A stretch of DNA of 64,000 nucleotides. Origin: Pseudoclavibacter sp. AY1H1 (GTDB lineage: Bacteria; Actinomycetota; Actinomycetes; Actinomycetales; Microbacteriaceae). Under the pieces are notes generated by a model. That model searched no databases. It was given only the letters and a program-made list of their open reading frames with translations, and was not told the origin of the DNA. The translations under genes were made by a program, and so were the position numbers. Numbering within the stretch: the stretch's first letter is position 1; every line of letters starts with the position of its first letter. Shown one piece after another: positions 23,759-35,698 of this stretch. The stretch covers positions 1 to 64,000 of the forward strand of contig NZ_PSXX01000010.1 of NCBI RefSeq assembly GCF_002931055.1. The letters are read 5' to 3'.

Positions 23759-24397
23759 ATGGCGCACCTCAGCGACCGGCAGAAAGCCGAGCTCGTGCGC
23801 CAACACCAGGACGGCGTGCCGTGAACGCGTTTTGCGGAGCACTCCGGCGTGGCGGTGCGGACTCTGCGACGCTGGGCCCCGCAGTGTCTGGAGGCCACTC
23901 GACCCGGCGCCGGAACGGGCACCGCCAAGCGGCCGCAGGGGCTCGCCTGCCTCGACTATCTGCGCGAGGGTGACACCCTCGTCGTGCGCCGTCTCGACCG
24001 CATCGCGGGTAGCGAGACGATGGCCATTCAGGCCATCAGTGAGCTGCACGATCGCGGCATCAACATCAAGAGTCTCACTGAGCCCAACATCGACACGACC
24101 ACGCCGATGGGGCGCGCATTGTTCGGCATCGTCGCCGTTTTCGCGCAGCTCCGCGTGGACACGATCCGGGAGAACACACAGCGCGGGCTCGCGCACGCGC
24201 GAGCCCAGGGCCGCGTCGGCGGCCGCCCGTCCGTGATGACGCCCGAGCGCGCAGAGCAGGCGCTGAACATGCGCGCCCAAGGGCACAGCATCCAGCGCAT
24301 CGCGACCGTGCTCGGCGTCGGCAGCTCGTCCGTTTCGCGTGCGCTCGGTCGCGCCGCCGAAGACGCCAAGCTCGACGGCACGCAGCTCTCCGCGTAA
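23759..24397 (+). pseudogene. Chimeric, broken resolvase/invertase gene
   Basis: One reading frame joins a transposase-like helix-turn-helix (MAHLSDRQKAELVRQHQDGV, then after a TGA at 23822-23824 AEHSGVAVRTLRRWA) to a serine-recombinase body: YLREGDTLVVRRLDRI, SELHDRGINIKSLTEP, PMGRALFGIVAVFAQL and a C-terminal SIQRIATVLGVGSSSVSRAL helix-turn-helix. The first 40 or so residues of the catalytic domain, including the nucleophile serine (YxRVS motif), are missing. From GTG or ATG codons after the TGA a 182-residue protein could be made, but it could not cut DNA. Confidence 0.75.
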
Positions 24398-24598
24398 GCG
24401 GCCTGCCCGCTTCTTCCCCGTCCTCCCAATACCTGCTGCCCCTCGATGGGAGAGGCCGCGGCCCAGGGTGCGGCTTGCCGCATCGCATGCGACGCGGAAC
24501 GCTCTTGACGAGGGCCCCTCGCGTGACAGAATCTGCGCATTGGGGGACGGGGAGTGGCTTCGAGCGTATCGCCCGGCTGGCCGATGCCGCGCGGCAGA

Positions 24599-24630
24599 AG
24601 AGGGCCGCCATGCACGCATGGCGGCCCTCT
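24599..24630 (-). terminator. Terminator of the beta-glucoside operon
   Basis: A perfect 14-bp inverted repeat (24599-24612 and 24617-24630, core GAGGGCCGCCATG) with a four-base loop, 36 bases after the stop of the 6-phospho-beta-glucosidase gene. Strong stem, no marked T-run. The rest of the gap 24398-24665 shows nothing else. Confidence 0.75.
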
Positions 24631-24665
24631 CGGGACGAACGGCCGTGGTCACTGGCCGGTGTTGC

Positions 24666-28162
<3,497 letters not shown>

Positions 28163-28268
28163 GGGGTGTCTCCTGGTTGGGGAGAATCCCGGCTTCACGC
28201 GGTTGCCCTCACGCTGCGGTGGATTCTTGGGGTGTTGAAAACTGTGGGGTGGATGCGGCGGTGCCGTG

Positions 28269-29093
28269 TCAGAGGAAGTTCGCGATGTGCAGGCCGAGGT
28301 AGACCTTCTCGGAGGCGCTCATCGCGTGCCCGTGGCTGCGCTTCACGAACGCATCCACCTTGTCGACGCTCGAGAACGCTGCCGGCTTCTGCTCGGTGAG
28401 GATGCGCAGCAGCTCGGCGTCGTCGCGTTGCACGGTCTCGCCGAGGAGCACACGCTGCGCGAAGAAGCGCACGTGGGTGACGAAGCGGAGGTACGACGAG
28501 TTGGCGTCGTCGTAGTGCAGGCCGAAGTGGAGGCGCACGATGTCGAGGATCGAGTGGGTGAGCTCCATGAGGCGGGCCGCGCTGTCGGCGGCGCCGCCGA
28601 CCTGGGCGTTGATGACGTGGAGGGCGATGCTCGTCGCCTCCTCCTCGGGGAGTTCGACGTCGAGGCGCGAGTTGAGCTCGGCGACGGCGCTCTTCGCGAA
28701 GGCGTACTCGCTCGGGTAGTAGCGGCGCACCTCGACGGCGAGTGGCACGGTGAAGTCGCCGCCGTCGCGGGCACGCTGCACGGCGAACACGAAGTGGTCG
28801 GCGAGGCTCGCGTAGAGGCTGTCGCTGATCTTCGCGCTCAACTCGGCGCGCGCGCGGGCGACGAGGTCGGCGGTGGCGGTGAGGATCTCGGCCGGGATCG
28901 AGTCGACGATGGAGGCGAAATGCCGGCTGGCCGCGTCGTCCTCGAGCCGGAAGACCTTCTCGACGAGCGACTGGTCGACGCGCTCGCCCGGTTTCGAGCG
29001 GAACCCGAGTCCCTTGCCGAAGACGATGACCTCCTGCAGGGAGTCGTCCAACGCGTCAACAACGTTGTTGTTGAGTACCCGCCGAATGATCAT
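28269..29093 (-). CDS. bglG: BglG/LicT family transcription antiterminator
   Basis: A 274-residue antiterminator. The N-terminal RNA-binding CAT domain is standard (MIIRRVLNNNVV, then EVIVFGKGLGF, residues 1-55), followed by two PRD domains whose phosphorylated histidines are expected near HFVFAVQRA, SIALHVINAQV, ELTHSILDIV and LGLHIANFL. When substrate is present it binds a RAT hairpin in nascent RNA and prevents termination. It is the first gene of the operon, with a RAT-like sequence in its own leader, so the operon probably autoregulates. Confidence 0.94.
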   Translation of the reverse strand: MIIRRVLNNNVVDALDDSLQEVIVFGKGLGFRSKPGERVDQSLVEKVFRLEDDAASRHFASIVDSIPAEILTATADLVARARAELSAKISDSLYASLADHFVFAVQRARDGGDFTVPLAVEVRRYYPSEYAFAKSAVAELNSRLDVELPEEEATSIALHVINAQVGGAADSAARLMELTHSILDIVRLHFGLHYDDANSSYLRFVTHVRFFAQRVLLGETVQRDDAELLRILTEQKPAAFSSVDKVDAFVKRSHGHAMSASEKVYLGLHIANFL

Positions 29094-29142
29094 CTTGCTC
29101 TCCTAGGAACACGCTTGCTGAAATCGTCGTCGAAACAGCTGC

Positions 29143-29171
29143 GGTGTTGCCTGCGGAAGCAGTGACAAGCC
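29143..29171 (-). promoter_or_regulatory. RAT antiterminator site in the bgl leader
   Basis: Read on the minus strand the site begins GGCTTGTCACTGCTTCCGCA and ends GGCAACACC, closely following the ribonucleic antiterminator consensus bound by BglG/LicT (GGATTGTTACTG-N-GCAGGCAAAACC). It ends 50 bases before the bglG start. I could not define an overlapping terminator stem with a T-run, so the exact switch is not fully visible. Confidence 0.75.
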
Positions 29172-29215
29172 GCTGTCACTGTAACCACATCCTCGAGACA
29201 TGGCAAGCGGGAGGG

Positions 29216-30346
29216 CTACGGGGTCGTCTCGCCCGGGTAGACAACGCCAACCGCGGCCCGGGCCTGGTCGAGCACTTCCAAGATCTCGATGGATGCCTGC
29301 CAGGGCATCACGGGAGACTGCGTGGCCCCGCCTGCGAGGAGGCGCGCGAACTCGGCGGCCTCGAACTGGAAGCCGCCTGGCACCGTCGCGTCCCACTCGC
29401 TGACGGTGGCGCCGCCGACGCCATCGGTCGACTCGTCCGTGGCCTCCCCGGACCCGTCTCGGTCGAACTCGCTCACGCGGAGCATTCCCGGAATGAAGAA
29501 CTCCCCGGGCAGTTCGACGATGCCGTGCTCGAACACGAACTCCGCGCTCGACGCGGCTCGTCCCTCGAAACTGCACCGAGCCGTGCCGACGGCGCTCGCG
29601 GTGCGCATGATGACGGATGCGGACCCGTCGACGGCGTACCCGGGAATCAGGTTGCCTGCCGCGGCGACCTCGACGGGCGAGCCCATGAGGTCGTGGACCG
29701 CGGCGACCGAGTAGACGCCGATGTCGAGCAGCGCGCCACCGCCTTGTTCGACGTCCACGATGCGCGGGACGGGGGCATCCATGATCCCGGCGAAGTTCGC
29801 GTGGGCGGTGACGAGGCGACCGAGCATTCCGTTGGCGGCGATCTGCCTCGTCACCGTGAACTGGGGGAGGAACCGCGTCCACATGCCGTCGACGACGAGC
29901 ACTCCACGCTGTTCTGCAGCGGCGAAGACCTCGCGGGCCTCGCGGGCATTGAGCGTGAACGGCTTCTCGACGAGCACCGGCTTGCCTGCGCGGATGCACG
30001 CGAGCGCGAGCTCGTGGTGTGTCGAGTTGATGGTTGCCAGGTAGATCGCGTCGACGCTCGGATCCGCGATGAGCTCGGCGTAGGAACCGTGCGCACGCTC
30101 GACGTCGAGCTCCTGGGCGAAGGCCTCGGCGCGCGACAGTTCGCGCGCCCCGACCGCCGCAATCGCCGACCGGGTGTGACGCGGCACCTCGTGCGCGAAT
30201 CTGCGCGCGATGTGGCCGGCGCCGAGGATTCCCCAGCGCAACGGGGCAGCATCCGCCGGGTCGAGCAGCTCGACACCCTCCGCGAGGCGAGCGATGGGGG
30301 CGGGGAGTTCGGCGACGAACGCGGGGGCGGTGGGGTCGGTCATCAT
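29216..30346 (-). CDS. Gfo/Idh/MocA family oxidoreductase
   Basis: A 376-residue NAD(P)-dependent sugar-type oxidoreductase. The Rossmann loop is WGILGAGHIARRFA (about residues 38-51) and the catalytic-lysine motif is PVLVEKPFTLNA (about 119-130), with a conserved-type GGGALLDIGVY segment in the second domain. Members oxidise or reduce sugars, inositols or dihydrodiols. It lies directly upstream of the bgl leader (its stop is about 45 bases before the RAT) on the same strand, so it could act on sugars from that operon, but this is only positional. Confidence 0.88.
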   Translation of the reverse strand: MMTDPTAPAFVAELPAPIARLAEGVELLDPADAAPLRWGILGAGHIARRFAHEVPRHTRSAIAAVGARELSRAEAFAQELDVERAHGSYAELIADPSVDAIYLATINSTHHELALACIRAGKPVLVEKPFTLNAREAREVFAAAEQRGVLVVDGMWTRFLPQFTVTRQIAANGMLGRLVTAHANFAGIMDAPVPRIVDVEQGGGALLDIGVYSVAAVHDLMGSPVEVAAAGNLIPGYAVDGSASVIMRTASAVGTARCSFEGRAASSAEFVFEHGIVELPGEFFIPGMLRVSEFDRDGSGEATDESTDGVGGATVSEWDATVPGGFQFEAAEFARLLAGGATQSPVMPWQASIEILEVLDQARAAVGVVYPGETTP

Positions 30347-30424
30347 CCGAGTCTGGCATCGGGCGAGGGAGTGAGTCGAGGGGCGCGTCGTCTCGTGAGC
30401 CGCGGTGCAGCTCGCGGCGTCCGC

Positions 30425-31471
30425 CTACTCCAGGCCGAGGTCGATCACGACCTTGCCGCGGGCGCGGCGCTCCTCAAGGCTCGCGACGGCCTCGGCTGCT
30501 TCGCGGAGGGGGACGACGGCGGTGATCGAGGCGCGCAGCTCGCCGCGCTCGACGGCGGGCGAGAGCCGTGCCCACTGCTCGGGGAGCGACACGAGGCACT
30601 CGGGCATGAGCCCCTCCCAGGCCGCGCCGACGACGGAGATGTTGCCAAGCAGCAGCCGGTTGGTCTTGACGGTCGGGATGCTGCCGCCGGTGAAGCCGAG
30701 CACGACGAGGCGCCCGCGCTTCGCGAGGCATCGCAGGGAGTCGGTGAAGCGGTCGCCGCCGACGGGGTCGAGGACGACGTCGACGCCGCGATGGTCGGTG
30801 AGCTGGCGGACCTCGGCGAGGAAGTCTGCGGCGAAGACCGTGTGGTCTGCGCCGACCGAGCGTGCGAGCGCAGCCTTCTCCTCGGTCGAGACGACGGCGA
30901 TGACGGTGGCGCCGATGAGCTTCGCCTGCTGGATGAGCGCGACGCCGAGCCCGCCAGCGGCCCCCTGGATGAGGACGGTCTCCCCTGCCCGCACCTGCCC
31001 GCGGTCGCGGAGGGCGAAGTCGGCGCTCAGGAGGTTGATGGGCAGCGCCGCGGCATCCACGAAGCTGATCGAGTCGGGCAGCGGCAGCACCCGGTCGGCC
31101 GGTGCGACGACGTACTCGGCGAAGGCGCCATGGCTGGCGACGCCGAAGACCCGGTCGCCCTCTGCGAACCCGGAGTCTTCGCCGGCCTCGGCGACAACTC
31201 CCGCGAACTCGCTGCCGAGCACAAACGGATTCGGGATGCGGTGCTGGTACTCGCTGCGCGACTGCAGCACGTCGGGGAACGCGACGCCGGCCGCCCGCAC
31301 CTCGACGAGCACATGACCGGGCGCCCGGTGGGGGACCGGCACCCCGCGGAGCTGCAGGCTCCGCGGGCCGCCATCCGTCGAGTTCACGACCGCCCGCATC
31401 GAGGTGGCTCGGCCGGGCACAGGGTCGCGTGGCGCGTCGTGCGTGGGCTGGTCTGGCAGAGCATCCGGCAT
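30425..31471 (-). CDS. Zinc-independent MDR family quinone oxidoreductase-like protein
   Basis: A 348-residue medium-chain dehydrogenase/reductase of the NADPH:quinone oxidoreductase type. The cofactor loop is LIQGAAGGLGVALIQQAK (about residues 164-181) and the substrate-domain signature is VLGSEFAGVVAEAGE. The cysteine/glutamate ligands of zinc-dependent alcohol dehydrogenases are absent. ATG 31471 is used; ATG 31399 (MRAVVNSTDG) is closer to the usual family N-terminus and may be the true start. It stands in a minus-strand run with an acetyltransferase upstream and the Gfo/Idh/MocA gene downstream. Confidence 0.85.
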   Translation of the reverse strand: MPDALPDQPTHDAPRDPVPGRATSMRAVVNSTDGGPRSLQLRGVPVPHRAPGHVLVEVRAAGVAFPDVLQSRSEYQHRIPNPFVLGSEFAGVVAEAGEDSGFAEGDRVFGVASHGAFAEYVVAPADRVLPLPDSISFVDAAALPINLLSADFALRDRGQVRAGETVLIQGAAGGLGVALIQQAKLIGATVIAVVSTEEKAALARSVGADHTVFAADFLAEVRQLTDHRGVDVVLDPVGGDRFTDSLRCLAKRGRLVVLGFTGGSIPTVKTNRLLLGNISVVGAAWEGLMPECLVSLPEQWARLSPAVERGELRASITAVVPLREAAEAVASLEERRARGKVVIDLGLE

Positions 31472-31509
31472 GCGTTTCACGCTAGCCGCTGCTCCCCTGT
31501 GTTCGGCGA

Positions 31510-32091
31510 TCATGGCTGCGCGGCCCGCCCACCCGTGGAAACCCAGGACCCGAGCGGTCGATCTGGGAGGTCCTCGAAGGTCTCCTCGGTTCCGGTGATC
31601 ACGAATCCACGTGCTTGGTAGTTCGCCAGGGCCAGCGGGCCGTCGAGGGTGCAGGTGTGCACCCAGACCCGTGAGACGGGTGCGAGCTGGGCGCGCTCCG
31701 GCAGCGTCCACGCGGCGAGGACGCCGTGCTCGAGCAATCGTCCCCCGAGTCCGCGACCCTGGGCCGCCTCGGCGAGGCCGAAGTACCGGATCTCCACCTC
31801 GGTTCCCTTGTCGGACGGCTTCGGCTGAAGGTGGACGTACCCGAGCGGATTGCCGTCGCCGTAGAGGATCCAGAACTCGGTCCCTGGCTCCGCGAGCTCA
31901 TCCACCCACTGGCGCCTCGTCCAGTCGAGCCGCTCCGTCCAGAACCATGGCCCGCCGACGAGTCCGTAGAGGAACCGTGCGTACTCCGGCGAGATCGAAC
32001 CCGCACGGTCGAGGCGGACGTCGTCGGGAAACGCCCGAGGCTCGTCTCGGGGCTGCTCGAGCATCTCCAGGGTCGTGGTGGTGACCTTCAT
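31510..32091 (-). CDS. GNAT family N-acetyltransferase
   Basis: A 193-residue GNAT enzyme. The acetyl-CoA loop is EAAQGRGLGGRLLEHGVL (about residues 109-126), preceded by VEIRYFGL and followed by NYQARGFVITGTE, the C-terminal motif B. WFWTERLDWTRRQWVDEL in the N-terminal half fits a subgroup with a long first helix. Substrate unknown. It lies 38 bases upstream of the quinone-oxidoreductase-like start on the same strand, so the two may be cotranscribed. Confidence 0.85.
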   Translation of the reverse strand: MKVTTTTLEMLEQPRDEPRAFPDDVRLDRAGSISPEYARFLYGLVGGPWFWTERLDWTRRQWVDELAEPGTEFWILYGDGNPLGYVHLQPKPSDKGTEVEIRYFGLAEAAQGRGLGGRLLEHGVLAAWTLPERAQLAPVSRVWVHTCTLDGPLALANYQARGFVITGTEETFEDLPDRPLGSWVSTGGRAAQP

Positions 32092-32272
32092 CGGGACTCC
32101 TTGCGCGGGGCGAGCTGGCTTGGTGCTCGGGTGAGCGCGAACACCTCGTGTCGCGGGCCACGCTATTGGCGTCGGGGGAGTTCGCCAAGTGCGCGGTCGA
32201 GAGCTGTGGCGAAGGCGCGGTCGCGCACCAGGTCGCTCTTGGGCAGGCAGAGCAGTTGAAGGTGCAGAAAGA

Positions 32273-32316
32273 GCCCGGGCGGATGAACTGGTGAGTGCCA
32301 GCCCATCCGCCCGGGC
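32273..32316 (-). terminator. Terminator after the first GH106-like gene
   Basis: A 13-bp perfect inverted repeat, GCCCGGGCGGATG (32273-32285) with 32304-32316, loop of 18 bases, 24 bases after the stop at 32340. The remaining gap (32092-32272) shows no further feature. Confidence 0.75.
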
Positions 32317-32339
32317 GATCTCGTTCGGACCGAGAGCGG

Positions 32340-35300
32340 TTACTCGCTTGTCACGCGTCCGCGGCGCTTCTTGATGAGGAACGCCGCCCCGGTGCCAGCG
32401 AGCACAGCCCCGAGGAGGGCGAGGAAGACGGCGAGGCTGCCGTCGACGCCCGTCGTGGCGAGGTCGCCGTCCTGGCCGCCGGCGTCGGAGCCGCCGTTCC
32501 CGGACCCGTTCCCGTTCCCGGACCCGTTGCCGCCGCCGTTGCCGGGGCTCGACGTCGGCGCGGTGGTCCCGGTGCCGTCGGTGGAGGTCGGCTGCGGCGT
32601 GGGCTCAGTCGTCGGCTCCGGGGCGACGTCAACAGGCACTTGCTGTGTCGAGATCAGCAGTACCGGGCCGGTGAGGCCCACCGCGTGCGTCTTCACCTGG
32701 CCGGGGTTCGGGAACGGCGCGGGAACGCCGCCAGCCGCTGAGACGGCATTGCGGAGCGTCGTCGCCAGTTCGATCTCGATGATGTTCTCGCCTGGGCGAA
32801 GCGCGTCGGTGATGTCGTGTGTCGTGTCGCGACCCACGTGGCGCGAGACCACGGTGTCGTTGACGCTGACGACGCTGGTTCCGAGCGCGCCGTCGATGTC
32901 CAGCTCCACTCCGGCCCCCGAATCGAACCAGCTCTCTGGCAGGTCGAAGGTCGACGTGTACGTGCCAGTCCCCGACTTGTCTTCGAGTCCCGGGATCTCT
33001 CGCCAGTCCTTCAGCTCAGTGAGGCCTTCGACGTGAATCGTCGCGCCTCCGTCGGCTGCGGCGCTCGTGACCTGGAGATCCCAAGTGTTCAGTTCAATGG
33101 GAGCGCGATCGGTACCGAGCTCAGCTGCGACGGACGCGGTCGAGCCGTCCGCGCGGCTCAGCTCTGCGCCACCGGTCACCTTCGTCGTCCAGACCGGGGA
33201 TCCTCCATCATCGAACGTGAGCGGGAGCGGCTCGGTGTTCGTGATCGCTCCGGACCACGGCGCCTGGGTCGAGTCGATCTCGATGACCCTCGTGCCGAGC
33301 GGCTCCAGCGAAAGCGGAACGACCGTGGTCGTGCCGCTGGCTGCGAACTGGGCCAGCGGGTTGCGTTCGCCCTCCCACAGGTCGATCTCGCTGACCGACC
33401 CGTGCACGTTGATCTCTGGCGCGAAGTTCACGGTCTCCGAAGAGGTGTTGTAGAGGTAGACGTACGTGGTGTCACCGCTCTGACGGTACTGGGTCAGTAC
33501 AGGCGCGGAGTCCCAGGAGACGCGGGCGGATACGCCGAGGTCTTCGAGGGCGGGCTGCACGTCGGCCTGCGTGGACACCGTGCGCGTGTTCTCCGACGCG
33601 AGAACCGTTGACATCGCCGCTTCGACCTTCGCGTTGCCAGCCTCGCCGCTCGTGAAGCTCGAGTCGACCTTCGGCGCATCGCCGACGACGACGACCGCGA
33701 GACCGCCGGTGGCGGCGTCGGCGAGCGCTCCGGCGGCCGCGCCGTCCATGCTCCGCTCATCAATGACAAGCGCCTGGTAGGCGGGGCCATCAGGGAAGAG
33801 CGTCCCATCGCGAACGGGGCCCGCATCGACAATTCCTTGGGGGTCGAGGTACTGCACCGAGTACCCATGGTTCTCGAGGCCTCGTGTCTCGAACAGCTGG
33901 TCCGGTGTCGTCGCATCCTCGCTCGGGTCGAAAACGCCTCTGGCGGACGTCGTGAGGAAGTCCGTGGAGTAGATCGCGACGTCCGTCTTCGGGGTTCCCG
34001 TTTCAAGAACCAGCGTGCCGCGTGCCCAGTAGTCGGTGAGCTCGCTCCAAGCTGCCCATTGTGGGTACGTCTCGTCGTTCCAGCTCTCACCGGTCAATCC
34101 CCAGAATCGGTCCTGGGTGGGCCACGGCGCGTCGTCGGCCTGGCTGGCATAACCGTGGACGTACGGCTGCGTCATGCCAGCGGCCCATTCCTTGTCCATG
34201 AGCTGCTGGTAATCGTTGAGGGTGATCTCGAAGGCTCCCTGGAACTGTGCGCCAAGCTCCGATGAAACTCGGTTCGCACCGCCCTGGTGGGCTCCGGCGA
34301 CGAGGGTGCGCTGCCAGTCGAGCGCGAACCGCCACGTTGCTTCGTCGGACCGGACGGGGAACCTGTCTCCAGAGTTGAGGGACTCGCCTTCTATGCCCGC
34401 GCCCATGAGTGCCAGCTCGCGTGCGCTGCGGATGACGTCGAGGTTCTGACCGTAGGCGGGCTGCGTCTTGAAGTCGATGCCGTAGCCCTCGGCCCATTCC
34501 TGGTACGGCTTCAGGTGGCCGTCGACGTAGAGATCTGTGAGCGTCGTGTAGTAGTCGGTCCGGACTCGCTCGCCAGTCTCATCAACCGCGGCAAAGTCGG
34601 GAGTCGGCTCCTCGTTGGGGACCCAGTAGTGCGACATCCCATGTGCAAAGAAGAACGGGAGATACGCCGTGGCGTCGTAGCCCCGCGTCTTCTCGAAAGA
34701 AGCCAAGAAATCCTGAGTCCAGAACAAGGAATCAGCGTGCAGCTCGAGTGAATCCTCGAAAAGATCGCCACCGACCTTCCCGAGCTGTTCGCCGTTGTCG
34801 CCGATCTGCTGCTCGTCGAGGTACTCGGTTGCGGCCTTCGCGGCTGCCGGGTCGAAGGCGCTCGTGACATTCTGCTCGGCATCGCGTTGCCAGTATGCAA
34901 AGAGGATCCAGTCGCCTTCGGCAGGGGCGGCCCAAGAGATCGAGCCGTCGACAGCCGCTGACGTGAGGTCCACTACGGAGTTCGGATCGAGGATCGTCGA
35001 CTTCTCCGGGGGAGTCGCTTCACCCGCGACAACCGGGCCCGCTTCGACGACGCGTGCCGCCGTGACCGCGACGAGCTCAGCGGGCCGTTCCCCAGACGCA
35101 TCGTCGAGCGCTCGAGGGAGAGCGCCCGAGAACACGGATCCTGCGCTGACATCGACGCGACCGTACTGGAGCTCCTTCTGCACGTAGGGCGTTCCGATAC
35201 CGGTGTTCGGCGTCTGCACCGGCCAGGCCGCGCCCATGGTCATGCTCACCTCGATGCCAAGAGTCTCGGCTTCATCGAGGACAACGCCGAGCATCTGGCG

Positions 35301-35621
35301 CTGTATGTCGCTCGCCCAGAACGTTGATGAAAAGGCGATCTCGACGGAACTGAAGCCTGCTTCGGCGATGGCACGGACCTCGCGGAGGGCTTCCGCCTCA
35401 GAGATCGGGGTCTGCCACCACCAACGCATCCCAGGCCTGGACTCGGAGCCGGGATCGGAGAGCTCTTCGGCAGAAAGAGCTCCGGTTTGGGTGACGGCGC
35501 TCGCGGGTGAGGCGAGCGGTCCCGTCACGAGTCCAGTCGCGCCGACCGCCAGCACAGCCCCGGCGGCACAGGCTCTGACCCAGCGGGGCAAGATGGGTGG
35601 TGTGGAACGTTTCAATGACAT
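32340..35621 (-). CDS. Secreted, cell-wall-anchored GH106-like glycoside hydrolase (1)
   Basis: A 1093-residue surface enzyme. It has a signal peptide (basic start, AVLAVGATGLVTGPLASPAS), then the GH106 alpha-L-rhamnosidase-type opening RPGMRWWWQTPISEAEALRE and AGFSSVEIAF of a TIM-barrel, C-terminal beta-sandwich carbohydrate-binding regions, a Pro/Thr/Gly linker and a sortase signal: LATTG 40 residues from the end, a hydrophobic helix and KKRRGRVTSE. LAXTG is the class E sortase form. It probably removes rhamnose from plant pectin or similar glycans. A TetR gene lies upstream and an AT-rich operator-like palindrome precedes the start. Confidence 0.75.
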   Translation of the reverse strand: MSLKRSTPPILPRWVRACAAGAVLAVGATGLVTGPLASPASAVTQTGALSAEELSDPGSESRPGMRWWWQTPISEAEALREVRAIAEAGFSSVEIAFSSTFWASDIQRQMLGVVLDEAETLGIEVSMTMGAAWPVQTPNTGIGTPYVQKELQYGRVDVSAGSVFSGALPRALDDASGERPAELVAVTAARVVEAGPVVAGEATPPEKSTILDPNSVVDLTSAAVDGSISWAAPAEGDWILFAYWQRDAEQNVTSAFDPAAAKAATEYLDEQQIGDNGEQLGKVGGDLFEDSLELHADSLFWTQDFLASFEKTRGYDATAYLPFFFAHGMSHYWVPNEEPTPDFAAVDETGERVRTDYYTTLTDLYVDGHLKPYQEWAEGYGIDFKTQPAYGQNLDVIRSARELALMGAGIEGESLNSGDRFPVRSDEATWRFALDWQRTLVAGAHQGGANRVSSELGAQFQGAFEITLNDYQQLMDKEWAAGMTQPYVHGYASQADDAPWPTQDRFWGLTGESWNDETYPQWAAWSELTDYWARGTLVLETGTPKTDVAIYSTDFLTTSARGVFDPSEDATTPDQLFETRGLENHGYSVQYLDPQGIVDAGPVRDGTLFPDGPAYQALVIDERSMDGAAAGALADAATGGLAVVVVGDAPKVDSSFTSGEAGNAKVEAAMSTVLASENTRTVSTQADVQPALEDLGVSARVSWDSAPVLTQYRQSGDTTYVYLYNTSSETVNFAPEINVHGSVSEIDLWEGERNPLAQFAASGTTTVVPLSLEPLGTRVIEIDSTQAPWSGAITNTEPLPLTFDDGGSPVWTTKVTGGAELSRADGSTASVAAELGTDRAPIELNTWDLQVTSAAADGGATIHVEGLTELKDWREIPGLEDKSGTGTYTSTFDLPESWFDSGAGVELDIDGALGTSVVSVNDTVVSRHVGRDTTHDITDALRPGENIIEIELATTLRNAVSAAGGVPAPFPNPGQVKTHAVGLTGPVLLISTQQVPVDVAPEPTTEPTPQPTSTDGTGTTAPTSSPGNGGGNGSGNGNGSGNGGSDAGGQDGDLATTGVDGSLAVFLALLGAVLAGTGAAFLIKKRRGRVTSE
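35603..35614. promoter_or_regulatory. Possible operator overlapping the first GH106-like start
   Basis: TGGAACGTTTCA (reverse complement TGAAACGTTCCA) differs at two positions from the TGAAACGATTCA sites upstream of the third enzyme and the ABC operon. It lies within the first few codons, so it may be a roadblock site or chance. Confidence 0.3.
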
Positions 35622-35678
35622 GCAGTTCTCCCTTGAACACGATGTCGCCTCGATGGCGCAACCGAATCAAGTAATAAC

Positions 35679-35698
35679 TGATTATTTATAAGTAATCA
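35679..35698. promoter_or_regulatory. AT-rich palindrome between TetR gene and GH106-like gene
   Basis: TGATTA (35679-35684) and TAATCA (35693-35698) with an 8-base spacer in a strikingly AT-rich patch of about 35 bases. It overlaps the stop codon of the TetR gene and lies 58 bases upstream of the enzyme start. A TetR operator and/or promoter is the likely meaning. Confidence 0.55.

Noticed and set aside
16095-24397. In-frame TGA codons as selenocysteine or other recoding
   Set aside because: No SECIS-like hairpin was evident after the codons, the affected families do not use selenocysteine, and all three genes lie in a decaying mobile region.
28163-28268. Second RAT site between bglG and the PTS gene
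   Set aside because: I searched the minus strand of the gap for the GGNTTGTNACTG and GCAGGCA pattern and found nothing comparable to the site at 29143.
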